Origin: an uncultured Cytophagales bacterium
Lineage (GTDB): Bacteria; Bacteroidota; Bacteroidia; Cytophagales; Thermoflexibacteraceae
Direction of reading: 5' to 3'
Length of the DNA stretch: 64,000 nucleotides
Assembly: GCA_938039675.1 (NCBI GenBank)
Contig: CALHUI010000001.1
Location: forward strand, 1-64,000
A program made the translations under genes and the position numbers. A model generated the notes under the pieces. That model was not told where the DNA came from. It saw only the letters and a list, made by a program, of their open reading frames with translations, and searched no databases. The stretch's first letter is position 1. Each line of letters begins with the position of its first letter. Positions 8,192 to 16,396 of this stretch are shown here, piece after piece.

Positions 8192-9787
8192 TCAATCAAC
8201 TTTGGGAGCACCTGCCAGAATTTCTTCATTGGCAAGCTCGCTGAACTTCTCAAAGTTATGCACGAACATCTGCGCCAATTGCTGTGCTTTTGCATCGTAG
8301 GCATCTTTATCAGCCCATGTATTGCGTGGATTCAGCAAGTAGTCAGGTACGCCCGGGCACATCGCGGGAACTTCCACACCAAATACGTTGTGTGGCTGCA
8401 TCGGCATTTTGGCAAGGCTGCCGTCTATTGCTGCGGTAATCATTGCACGTGTATAAGGCAACTTCATGCGCGAACCCACCCCATAAGGGCCACCTGTCCA
8501 GCCGGTATTAACCAACCACACCGTTGTTTCGTTTTCTTCTAATTTTTTGCCGAGCAGTTCTGCATACTGCGTAGGGTGTAAAGGCATGAAAGGTGCACCG
8601 AAGCAAGTAGAAAATACAGCCGTAGGTTCAGTTACGCCTAACTCTGTACCCGCCACTTTGGCTGTATAACCCGAAACAAAGTGGTACATGGCCTGTGATT
8701 TACCCAAGCGGGAAATTGGAGGCAATACGCCATAGGCATCGCAGGTGAGGAAGAAAATATGACGCGGCACACCGCCAATAGAATGCTCTAAGGCGTTGTG
8801 AATAAAATAGATAGGATATGAAACACGCGTATTTTCTGTAACGCTGGTGTTAGAGAAATCTACGGTGCGCGTCCCTTCAATGAAACGCGTATTTTCCAGT
8901 AAAGAACCAAAGCGAATAGCATTCCAAATATCGGGCTCGTTTTCTTTACTCAGGTTGATTACCTTAGCGTAGCAACCGCCCTCAAAGTTGAAAATTCCGT
9001 TATCAGACCAGCCGTGTTCATCATCGCCAATCAGGTAGCGGTTCGGGTCGGCTGACAATGTTGTTTTACCCGTACCCGAAAGACCGAAGAAGACCGCCAC
9101 ATCACCGTCTTTGCCCATGTTGGCACCGCAGTGCATCGGCAAAACTCCGTGATTAACAGGCAATAAGAAGTTTAGAATACTAAAAATGCTTTTCTTGGTT
9201 TCACCCGTATAACCCGTACCACCGATGATGACCATTTGTTTAGAGAAATTAATAATAACGAAGTTGGGGTTACGCGTACCGAATATGGCAGGGTCTGCCT
9301 GAAACTCGGGCAAAGCCAACACGGTAAAATCAGGAGCAAAGCCTTGCAGTTCTTCCCGGGAAGGACGGATGAACATATTATGGCAAAATAGATTGTGCGA
9401 AGCCTGTTGCCCAATTACACGAATGCGAAGGCGATATTTTTCATCCGCACCTGCAAAAGCATCGCGTACAAACAGTTCTTTACCTTCTACCCATTGAATC
9501 ATTTTTGCCAACAAAGCATCGAACTTATCTGCGTCAAACGGAAGATTTACATCGCCCCACCATACTTTATCGGCAGTAATGGCATCTTTCACGATAAACC
9601 TATCTTTGGGGGCACGGCCAGTAAACTTACCGGTATCGTACATCAAGGCACCGTCGTCGGTTAGCTGCCCTTCGCCTCTGGCAAGCGCGAGTTCAATCAA
9701 CTCACCAACAGGCAGGTTGTATAAAATCTTGCTTGGTTTCAGGCCTAAAGCGGCCAATCCTTCTGAGACATGAGATAACTGTTGCAT
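8192..9787 (-). CDS. pckA: Phosphoenolpyruvate carboxykinase (ATP)
   Basis: The protein of 531 residues carries the kinase-1a P-loop GLSGTGKTTLS, the kinase-2 region GDDEHGWSDNGIFNFEGGCY and the upstream RAPKDRF segment of ATP-type PEPCK. It converts oxaloacetate and ATP to phosphoenolpyruvate, CO2 and ADP at the entry to gluconeogenesis, or runs in reverse during fermentative CO2 fixation. The frame extends 45 bases upstream into pnuC, but the ATG at 9787 (MQQLSHVSEGL) fits the family and leaves a 20-base gap after pnuC. It is the last gene of the minus-strand run bcp-pnuC-pckA. Confidence 0.95.
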   Translation of the reverse strand: MQQLSHVSEGLAALGLKPSKILYNLPVGELIELALARGEGQLTDDGALMYDTGKFTGRAPKDRFIVKDAITADKVWWGDVNLPFDADKFDALLAKMIQWVEGKELFVRDAFAGADEKYRLRIRVIGQQASHNLFCHNMFIRPSREELQGFAPDFTVLALPEFQADPAIFGTRNPNFVIINFSKQMVIIGGTGYTGETKKSIFSILNFLLPVNHGVLPMHCGANMGKDGDVAVFFGLSGTGKTTLSADPNRYLIGDDEHGWSDNGIFNFEGGCYAKVINLSKENEPDIWNAIRFGSLLENTRFIEGTRTVDFSNTSVTENTRVSYPIYFIHNALEHSIGGVPRHIFFLTCDAYGVLPPISRLGKSQAMYHFVSGYTAKVAGTELGVTEPTAVFSTCFGAPFMPLHPTQYAELLGKKLEENETTVWLVNTGWTGGPYGVGSRMKLPYTRAMITAAIDGSLAKMPMQPHNVFGVEVPAMCPGVPDYLLNPRNTWADKDAYDAKAQQLAQMFVHNFEKFSELANEEILAGAPKVD

Positions 9788-9807
9788 GAAAAACTTGAGT
9801 GGTGTTT

Positions 9808-10404
9808 TTAATGATTGAGTTCTAATTTCCAATGTTGATATCCTTTTACTGCCAATGCCAACAAAATAACGTATACTAAGCTGCTAGCAAACAAATCTTT
9901 TACAAAGTAGACGCCTATGTATAAAACATTGACAAAAATCCAAAAAATCCAATTTTCAATTTTCTTTTTAGCCAACAGCCACTGCGCCAACACACTGAAT
10001 GAGGTGGTGATTGCATCCCAGTATGGCAGAGAAGCAGTCGTGTACCTTGCCAAAATTTCTCCAAATATAAACGCTGCTACCGAACCAACAATGATATAAG
10101 TCACCAATTGTTGAAAAGGCAGTGCAGTAACCGGCAATTTTTCCTCTTTTCCCTTGCCGTACAGCCAATTATACCACCCGTAGATACTCAATAACAGGAA
10201 GTAAATATTCAGAAGAAAATCGCCTAAAAGATAGACTTCGTAAAAAACCCAGATGTAGCAGATGATGCTTAAAATACCGATTGGCCACCCCCATATATTT
10301 TGGCGTGTGTTCAGCCACACACATACAACGGTGAGTACGGCACCCAACAGCTCGATAGGGCTATTGTAAAAATAATCGATAACAGAGTACCAAAAAGACG
10401 TCAT
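9808..10404 (-). CDS. pnuC: PnuC family vitamin transporter (nicotinamide riboside type)
   Basis: The protein of 198 residues from the ATG at 10404 has about seven hydrophobic segments and the PnuC-like features SPIELLGAVLTVVCVWLN, NIWGWPIGILSIICYIWVFY, LLSIYGWYNWLYG and a C-terminal NWIFWIFVNVLYIGVYF. PnuC proteins pass nicotinamide riboside across the inner membrane by facilitated diffusion, and close relatives (PnuT) carry thiamine. Sequence alone does not settle the substrate. The frame is open back to 10476, but that would overlap bcp by 56 bases, so the start 16 bases after bcp is preferred. Confidence 0.85.
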   Translation of the reverse strand: MTSFWYSVIDYFYNSPIELLGAVLTVVCVWLNTRQNIWGWPIGILSIICYIWVFYEVYLLGDFLLNIYFLLLSIYGWYNWLYGKGKEEKLPVTALPFQQLVTYIIVGSVAAFIFGEILARYTTASLPYWDAITTSFSVLAQWLLAKKKIENWIFWIFVNVLYIGVYFVKDLFASSLVYVILLALAVKGYQHWKLELNH

Positions 10405-10420
10405 CTCCAATTTGCAGGGA

Positions 10421-10876
10421 TTATTGTCGGGCATTGAGTGTTTGCAGCATGGTGCGCACATGCTCACTGCCTTCAAACAACGCCTCGTGTACTGCTACTA
10501 TCTTATGAGCAGCATCTAACAAATATGTAATGCGTTTGGGCATACCTATTAGAGGAATGGCAGCACAATACAACTTGGTTACTTTCCCGTCTTCATCGGA
10601 GAGCAGCTCAAAGGGCAATTGGTATTGTTTGATAAAACGGAGATGAGTAGCAATACTGTCGCGGCTGATGCCAATTACGGCTACATCAAGGTTGCGAAAG
10701 GCCTCGAAATGGTCGCGGAAACTGCAAGCCTCTGCCGTGCATACGCCGGTAAAATCTTTGGGATAGAAGTAAATGATGCACGGCTTGCCTGCCATATTGC
10801 GTGAGAGTCGGAAATCGCTGCCCGCAGTTGAAGGCAGTGTAAAATCAGGTGCTTGGGAGTAGAGCGGTAATGTCAT
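10421..10876 (-). CDS. bcp: Thioredoxin-dependent peroxiredoxin (BCP/PrxQ type)
   Basis: The 151-residue protein is a full-length PrxQ/BCP enzyme. The motif PKDFTGVCTAEACSFRDHF places the peroxidatic cysteine at residue 46 and a resolving cysteine at 51, the CX4C arrangement of the atypical two-cysteine subgroup. APDFTLP at the N-terminus and LLSDEDGKVTKLY in the middle also fit. It reduces hydrogen peroxide and organic hydroperoxides in the cytoplasm with electrons from thioredoxin. It is the first gene of a tight minus-strand run with pnuC and pckA. There is no obvious pathway link between these, so the run may reflect simple co-transcription. Confidence 0.93.
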   Translation of the reverse strand: MTLPLYSQAPDFTLPSTAGSDFRLSRNMAGKPCIIYFYPKDFTGVCTAEACSFRDHFEAFRNLDVAVIGISRDSIATHLRFIKQYQLPFELLSDEDGKVTKLYCAAIPLIGMPKRITYLLDAAHKIVAVHEALFEGSEHVRTMLQTLNARQ

Positions 10877-10897
10877 TTTAACAACGGAGGGTTGCCA

Positions 10898-10937
10898 GTA
10901 TAGTAAAAATAAAATGCCACAGAATTGTTCTGCAGCA
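10898..10937 (-). terminator. Probable terminator of efp
   Basis: Read on the minus strand, a hairpin (10928-10937 with 10915-10924, three-base loop, one internal mismatch) is followed by a TTTTATTTTT tract just after the efp stop. Confidence 0.6.
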
Positions 10938-10957
10938 TTCCTGATTTTTCAGCGTAA

Positions 10958-11521
10958 TTATTCTTTGACACGTTCCATATATTCACCGGTGCGGGTATCA
11001 ATCTTGATTTTCTCGCCAATGTCGCAGAACAGAGGAACTTTGATTTGAGCGCCTGTTTCTAAGGTCGCAGGTTTCAGAGTTTTGGTAGCTGTATCGCCTT
11101 TGATACCCGGCTCGGTGTAAGTAATTTCCAGCACTACGGTATGAGGCAACTGTCCAAGTACCGGTGTTTCGCCGTCGAAACTCACCATTACCATCATACC
11201 TTCTTTCAAGAAACCTATGCTATCACCAAACAAGGAAGCATTGATATAGGGCTGTTCGTAAGTTTCATTGTCCATACATACAAGGCTATCTCCCTCGCGG
11301 TAGAGATATTGCAATTCGCGGGTTTCTACACGAACAACTTCAACGCTTTCATCGGGGCGAAAACGAGCCTCAGCCTTACCACCGGTGCGAATGTTGCGCA
11401 TAGTTGCCTGATAAAAAGCACGGAGGTTGCCGGGCGTACGGTGCTGCCACTCAATGATTTGACAAATATCATTGTTGTACCTAATGAAAGAACCCAACGA
11501 TAAATCAGATGCTGATGCCAT
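10958..11521 (-). CDS. efp: Translation elongation factor P
   Basis: From the ATG at 11521 (MASASDLSLGSFIRYNNDI) the protein has 187 residues, the normal EF-P length. The N-terminal KOW-like domain, the middle OB domain and the C-terminal end (YTEPGIKGDTATKTLKPATLETGAQIKVPLF) are all present. EF-P relieves ribosome stalling at consecutive prolines. The tip loop of domain I reads P30-G31-N32-L33-R34-A35, so asparagine stands where E. coli has the modified Lys34. It therefore belongs to the branch without a lysine at that site. The frame is open 48 bases further upstream, but that part does not fit the family. Confidence 0.95.
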   Translation of the reverse strand: MASASDLSLGSFIRYNNDICQIIEWQHRTPGNLRAFYQATMRNIRTGGKAEARFRPDESVEVVRVETRELQYLYREGDSLVCMDNETYEQPYINASLFGDSIGFLKEGMMVMVSFDGETPVLGQLPHTVVLEITYTEPGIKGDTATKTLKPATLETGAQIKVPLFCDIGEKIKIDTRTGEYMERVKE

Positions 11522-11538
11522 AATTCTTAATTTTGGCG

Positions 11539-11546
11539 CAAAATTA
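11539..11546 (-). promoter_or_regulatory. Candidate -7 promoter box for efp
   Basis: On the minus strand TAATTTTG matches TAnnTTTG exactly and ends 17 bases before the efp start. No clear TTG was found at the -33 spacing. Confidence 0.4.
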
Positions 11547-11638
11547 GTCAGAATTAACTTTTTAAGCACCTTTATTAAAATTTAATTTTACAAATAGCGT
11601 TACAATAATAAGCGATTTAGCTAAACGACTTGTTCTTC

Positions 11639-13081
11639 ATGTATTTTTCTTGTTCTTCGATATTGCGATTTGCATATATCTTATGGATTGCTGCTGGGAG
11701 CTTTATGCCTGTATGGGCACAAAATAGACCTTCCGCCTCCCCTACCCAACAACAACCCAAAACTATCCAATTGCTCGACTCGGCAACACTGGCCAAAGTA
11801 AAGCCCGTTACCTCTATTGAAAATGCTCTGAAAGAGCCTCAAAAAGTTATTCGCCTCCACCTAACGCGCATACAAGACGACTTTTGGGATGAAAGCACAT
11901 CCGACACGCTGCAAAAGTTGCCCGAAGCAATTACCCAAATGATTAACCTGCAAGAGTTAATCATAGAAAACTACAACCTGCGAACGCTGCCCGATTATTT
12001 CGGTAAACTGCGCAACCTGCAATTTGTCCGCATACAAAGAAGTAACCTCATGATGCTGCCGCGGGAAATCGGAATGCTTCGCAACCTGAAAGTACTTGAA
12101 CTACCGGGCAATATGCTGGAAACCTTACCCGAAACCGTATCGCTGCTCATCAATTTGCATACCTTAGACCTATCCGATAACCGCTATACACAGTTTCCCC
12201 GACAGATTTACTCGCTCAGTTCCCTGAAAAAACTCATCCTAAGCGGCAATGAACTTATGAACTGGACGATGCCTCAAACCGAAACAGCCTTGGCTCTTGA
12301 AGAAATTGATTTGTCGGAAAACAGGCTGAAAACGCTGCCCAGAAATTTGACAGCCCTGCCTAAGTTATCCCACATCAATATCCGGAATAATCAATTGAAA
12401 ACTATTCCGCAAGGATTTGCCAAAGCAGTACAAATTCGCCATTTAGACCTTTCGTTAAACTCGCTGGAAAATCTGCCGACCGACTTTTCTCAACTGAAAC
12501 AGTTGGAGAGTCTTGACCTTTCGCATAATTATTTCACAACTATTCCTGAAATATTGGCAGAACTCCCCATGTTGAAAAGCCTTGATATGTCGCACAACTT
12601 GCTGCGCATGGTGCCTGCATCGGTTGGCAACCTCAAATCGTTGCGCCAACTGAGCCTGAACTACAACAAAATAGCAACTTTGCCCAAAGAAATAGGGCAA
12701 CTTTCTCAACTCGCCGAACTCGTGCTGTGGAAAAATGAAATCAGCCGACTACCTGCCGAACTGTTTGAATTGTTGGCACTGGAACATTTAGACCTCAACT
12801 CCAATAAAATTTCAAGTTTACCTCCTGAAATAGCTAAATTGCAACGCTTAAAGGTATTAATATTGTGGGGAAATAAACTCACACAGTTGCCCGACGAAAT
12901 TTGCAAACTTAGCAATCTGCTTGCTATAGACCTGATGAACAACGAATTAAATGCGTTTCCGATTTGTATGTCACAGATAAGGTCATTGAAATTAATTGAA
13001 TTGGGCAACAATCAGTTTTCACCTGAGGACAAACAACGCCTGTATCAGGCTTTTCCAAGAGTGCAGGTTTCGTTAGACTAA
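11639..13081 (+). CDS. Secreted leucine-rich repeat protein
   Basis: From the ATG at 11639 the protein has 480 residues, and a TTG nine bases earlier is an alternative start. A signal peptide ends near PVWAQ. After a linker of about 60 residues come roughly sixteen repeats of about 23 residues with the bacterial LRR pattern LPxxIxxLxxLxxLxLxxN (for example LPKEIGQLSQLAELVLWKN). The repeats should form a curved solenoid used for binding, probably in the periplasm or at the cell surface. No enzymatic domain, membrane anchor or type IX sorting domain is visible. It ends 3 bases before rpiB, so the two may be co-transcribed. Confidence 0.8.
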   Translation: MYFSCSSILRFAYILWIAAGSFMPVWAQNRPSASPTQQQPKTIQLLDSATLAKVKPVTSIENALKEPQKVIRLHLTRIQDDFWDESTSDTLQKLPEAITQMINLQELIIENYNLRTLPDYFGKLRNLQFVRIQRSNLMMLPREIGMLRNLKVLELPGNMLETLPETVSLLINLHTLDLSDNRYTQFPRQIYSLSSLKKLILSGNELMNWTMPQTETALALEEIDLSENRLKTLPRNLTALPKLSHINIRNNQLKTIPQGFAKAVQIRHLDLSLNSLENLPTDFSQLKQLESLDLSHNYFTTIPEILAELPMLKSLDMSHNLLRMVPASVGNLKSLRQLSLNYNKIATLPKEIGQLSQLAELVLWKNEISRLPAELFELLALEHLDLNSNKISSLPPEIAKLQRLKVLILWGNKLTQLPDEICKLSNLLAIDLMNNELNAFPICMSQIRSLKLIELGNNQFSPEDKQRLYQAFPRVQVSLD

Positions 13082-13084
13082 ACA

Positions 13085-13525
13085 ATGATGAAAGTAAAAA
13101 AAATTGCCATTGGTGCAGACCACGCAGGATTTCTCTACAAAACAAAAATCATCGCTCACCTTGAATCGCTTAGCTATCAAGTGGATGACAAGGGTACTTA
13201 TTCGGAACAATCCGTTGATTACCCCGATTTTGCGCATCCTGTGGCAGAGGCCGTAGAAACTGGTGCGGCAGATTTAGGCATACTCATTTGCGGCAGCGGC
13301 AACGGTGTTGCCATTACTGCCAACAAACATCAAGGGATTCGTGCAGCACTTTGTTGGACACAGGAACTTGCAGCGCTTGCCCGCCAACATAATGATGCTA
13401 ATATTATCAGCCTGCCGGCGCGGTTTGTATCCATAGAAGAAGCCATAGGAATGGTTGATACCTTCCTTAAAACACCTTTTGAAGGAGGCAGACATCAAAA
13501 CAGAGTCAATAAAATTGCTTGCTAA
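13085..13525 (+). CDS. rpiB: Ribose 5-phosphate isomerase B
   Basis: The 146-residue protein matches the RpiB/LacAB family: IAIGADHAGF at the N-terminus, DYPDFAHPVAEAV, the active-site motif ILICGSGNGVAITANK with Cys69, and RQHNDANIISLPAR. It interconverts ribose 5-phosphate and ribulose 5-phosphate in the cytoplasm. With the transketolase subunit at 1377 it represents the non-oxidative pentose phosphate pathway in this window. Two ATG codons are adjacent at the start, and either could be used. It lies between the LRR gene (3-base gap) and ugd (21-base gap). Confidence 0.93.
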   Translation: MMKVKKIAIGADHAGFLYKTKIIAHLESLSYQVDDKGTYSEQSVDYPDFAHPVAEAVETGAADLGILICGSGNGVAITANKHQGIRAALCWTQELAALARQHNDANIISLPARFVSIEEAIGMVDTFLKTPFEGGRHQNRVNKIAC

Positions 13526-13546
13526 TCTGACAAACCATTATTTATC

Positions 13547-14860
13547 ATGAAAATTGCTGTTATTGGAACGGGGTATGTAGGCCTTGTTTCAGGTACTTGT
13601 TTTGCAGAAACAGGTAATCACGTTATTTGCGTGGACAATAACGCCGAAAAAGTAAACAAACTGCTCAACGGAGAATTGCCTATTTATGAGCCGGGGCTTG
13701 AATTGCTCTTCGAACGCAATACTCGACAAGGACGACTTCAATTTACGACCGATTTGGCATCGGCTGTTAAACAGTCTCAGATTATTTTTCTTGCACTGCC
13801 AACTCCTCCGGGGGAAGACGGCTCAGCCGATTTGTCTTACGTGCTGGGAGTTGCTTCACAACTGGGTAAAATTATTGACGAATACAAAGTAATTGTTGAT
13901 AAAAGTACTGTGCCTGTCGGTACTGCCGAAAAGGTACATGCAGCCATCGCTGCTCATGCCAAAGTACCTTTTGACGTAGTTTCCAATCCAGAGTTTCTGC
14001 GCGAAGGTGTAGCGGTAGAGGATTTTCTCAAACCTGACCGCGTAGTCATAGGTACATCTTCGCAACGCGCCCGCCAGATTATGCAGCGCTTGTATGAGCC
14101 TTATGTTCGCCAAGGCAACCCGATTATTTTTATGGATGAACGCTCTGCCGAGATGACCAAGTATGCTGCTAACTCATACTTAGCCATGCGCATCAGCTTT
14201 ATGAACGAAATTGCCAACCTGTGCGAGCTTGTAGGAGCCGATGTGGACAATGTGCGCAAGGGTATGGGCAGCGACAAACGCATCGGCCCTCGTTTCCTGT
14301 TCCCGGGAGTAGGCTACGGCGGCAGTTGCTTCCCCAAAGACGTGCAGGCACTGAGCCTAACTGCACGCCAATATAAGTACAACTTCCGCATACTGGATGC
14401 CGTTATGTCGGTCAATTATCAGCAACGCCACGTGCTGGCTGAAAAAATCAAAGACTTTTACGGCGATGAGCTGCACGGCAAAAAAATCGCTGTCTGGGGG
14501 CTAGCCTTCAAACCTAACACCGATGATATTCGCGAAGCACCTGCCCTTTACATCATAGAGGATTTACTCAAACAGGGTGCCGTTATCACGGCCTTTGACC
14601 CTGAGGCAATGGAAAATACCAAAAAAGTACTGGGCGACCGAATCAGCTATGCCGAAGACCCTTATCAGGCATTGCAAGGCGCCGATGCGCTGGCTATCAT
14701 AACCGAATGGGGCGAGTTCCGCAACCCCGATTTGGAAAGAATGGCCACTGCTATGGCATCCAAGGTGATTTTTGACGGGCGCAACCTGTACAGCTTAGAT
14801 ATGATGCAACAAACAGGCTGGTATTACGCAAGCATTGGCCGACGTGTTGTTGTTCCGTAA
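13547..14860 (+). CDS. ugd: UDP-glucose 6-dehydrogenase
   Basis: The 437-residue protein has the NAD-binding motif IAVIGTGYVGLVSGTCFA at the N-terminus, the central helix region YAANSYLAMRISFMNEIANL, and the catalytic cysteine Cys261 in GYGGSCFPKD, with a second Rossmann region near KIAVWGLAFKPNTDDIREAP. It oxidises UDP-glucose to UDP-glucuronate using two NAD+, feeding capsule or exopolysaccharide synthesis. No glycosyltransferase cluster surrounds it here. It is followed by a terminator shared with the convergent esterase. Confidence 0.94.
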   Translation: MKIAVIGTGYVGLVSGTCFAETGNHVICVDNNAEKVNKLLNGELPIYEPGLELLFERNTRQGRLQFTTDLASAVKQSQIIFLALPTPPGEDGSADLSYVLGVASQLGKIIDEYKVIVDKSTVPVGTAEKVHAAIAAHAKVPFDVVSNPEFLREGVAVEDFLKPDRVVIGTSSQRARQIMQRLYEPYVRQGNPIIFMDERSAEMTKYAANSYLAMRISFMNEIANLCELVGADVDNVRKGMGSDKRIGPRFLFPGVGYGGSCFPKDVQALSLTARQYKYNFRILDAVMSVNYQQRHVLAEKIKDFYGDELHGKKIAVWGLAFKPNTDDIREAPALYIIEDLLKQGAVITAFDPEAMENTKKVLGDRISYAEDPYQALQGADALAIITEWGEFRNPDLERMATAMASKVIFDGRNLYSLDMMQQTGWYYASIGRRVVVP

Positions 14861-14900
14861 ACCAAGCATATGAGCAAAAAAAATCGGCAAAACAAAAGAA

Positions 14901-14931
14901 CTGTCGGGGTTAAAAATCCGACAATTTTTTA
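14901..14931. terminator. Terminator after ugd
   Basis: TGTCGG (14902-14907) pairs with CCGACA (14918-14923), followed by ATTTTTT. It lies between convergent ugd and the esterase gene. Confidence 0.7.
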
Positions 14932-14938
14932 TTGATTG

Positions 14939-15661
14939 TCAAACTTTCATTTGCGATACGTACTCTGGCAGTACCATATTCCAAGCCGGCCAGTCGTGGT
15001 TAGCTCCCGGGCGAATATCAAGCCAATGCGGAATATGTTTGCTGTGCAGTATCTGCGACATGCGAATGTTGTCTTCCTTGCAGATATCGTATTCGCCGGT
15101 TCCAAGTACAATCCCCATGTTGCGAATATTGTCTAAATACCAGCCCGGGCCAAGATTTGGCATATAGTCCACCGGATTGTTGAAGTAAACATTATCATCG
15201 TAATGCCCCCACATAAAAGAGCGGATATCAAATGCACCGCCCAAACTGAACATGTAGCGCACTTTGTCGGGATGGCGGAATGAGAAGTTCAGCGCATGAT
15301 ACCCGCCAAAACTGCAACCCGCCATACAAACCGTGCTGCGGCCTGTTTCATACATAGCGCGGTAAACAACTTCGTTGAGAATCAGGTCGTCATAAATTAC
15401 ATGGTTGGCAATTTTATGTGCCGGATGGATGTTTCTATTGTAAAAACTGTCATTGTCAATGCTATCTGGGCAGTAAACTTTGATTCTGCCGGTATTAATA
15501 AACCATTCAATGGAATGAATTAGGCCAAAATCCTTGTTCTGATAATATCTTCCCATGGAAGTCGGGTAAATAATCATCGGATAGCCCGAGTGCCCGAAAG
15601 TGAGCATTTCAAAGTCGCGCCCGATGCGGGGCGAGTACCAACGGTGATATTCCTCTTTCAC
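14939..15661 (-). CDS. Esterase-family alpha/beta hydrolase
   Basis: The 240-residue protein belongs to the esterase D/putative-esterase group of alpha/beta hydrolases. The nucleophile elbow is GCSFGGY with Ser117, and a C-terminal histidine sits in PGANHDWPAW. The acidic residue is likely in GTGEYDICKED. No signal peptide is seen, so it is probably cytoplasmic. The natural ester substrate cannot be read from the sequence. It is downstream of the DUF2179-like gene with a 34-base gap, so the two may form one transcript. Confidence 0.8.
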   Translation of the reverse strand: MKEEYHRWYSPRIGRDFEMLTFGHSGYPMIIYPTSMGRYYQNKDFGLIHSIEWFINTGRIKVYCPDSIDNDSFYNRNIHPAHKIANHVIYDDLILNEVVYRAMYETGRSTVCMAGCSFGGYHALNFSFRHPDKVRYMFSLGGAFDIRSFMWGHYDDNVYFNNPVDYMPNLGPGWYLDNIRNMGIVLGTGEYDICKEDNIRMSQILHSKHIPHWLDIRPGANHDWPAWNMVLPEYVSQMKV

Positions 15662-15695
15662 AGATTAAATGAAGTTGATTGCTACAAAGTTAGCA

Positions 15696-16301
15696 CTATT
15701 TTTTAAGGGTGGTAAGCGGCGAAAGCACTTTCGTATTATCATTTTCAATCATCATCAGGCCGCCGTTGCTGGCATAGCGCACATTTTCAATCGTGTAAAA
15801 TGCGTTGGGGTTATATGTCTCTATCAGTTGTACCAATTCGGGCAAGTCTTTGCGCTGCACTACCGAAAAAATGACATTGACATTTCCCTTTCTGCCTTCG
15901 GCTACAATGTTAGTGAACCCAAACCGCGACTGCATCAACACCTTAATCAATTCCGTAGCATCGCGGCGCGTAATTACCCGTACAATCACCTTGCCCAAAG
16001 CCAGCCTGCCTTCAATCCATATACCAACATAAGTTCCTGTACCGAAACCTGCCGCATAAGCGATGTATGCCAACGGACTATTTACCGAGCGGATAATTTG
16101 CCCAATAGCTAAAATCCAGATGAGAGCTTCCAAAAAACCGAGCAAGGGCGCAATCTGCCGACGACCACTCATCAGCAACATAATGCGCATGGTTGCCAGC
16201 GAAACATCTCCTATACGTGCCAAAAAAACCATCAGCGGCAATAGCACCCACTGGTAGTAAAACGGTTCTATTCCGAGCGATTCTACAAAGAAAGTTTCCA
16301 T
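15696..16301 (-). CDS. DUF2179/DUF5698 (UPF0316-type) membrane protein
   Basis: The 201-residue protein has three hydrophobic segments (about 15-40, 50-70 and 75-97) containing LARIGDVSLATMRIMLLMSG, a segment typical of DUF5698. A soluble C-terminal domain follows (VIVRVITRRDATELIKVLM to DLPELVQLIETYNPNAFYTIENV), which fits DUF2179, a small ligand-binding-like fold. Related proteins are called UPF0316 and their function is unknown. The start at 16301 is divergent from the SGNH gene at 16397, so both promoters share 95 bases. Confidence 0.8.
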   Translation of the reverse strand: METFFVESLGIEPFYYQWVLLPLMVFLARIGDVSLATMRIMLLMSGRRQIAPLLGFLEALIWILAIGQIIRSVNSPLAYIAYAAGFGTGTYVGIWIEGRLALGKVIVRVITRRDATELIKVLMQSRFGFTNIVAEGRKGNVNVIFSVVQRKDLPELVQLIETYNPNAFYTIENVRYASNGGLMMIENDNTKVLSPLTTLKK

Positions 16302-16396
16302 ACAGAAACAAAAATAAAGGTTTTAGCAAGCCCAAAAGAAAGCAGGCGCAATTTAATTTTCGTTTAACTTGCGGTGGTTTTAGCCCTTTTGAGCGA

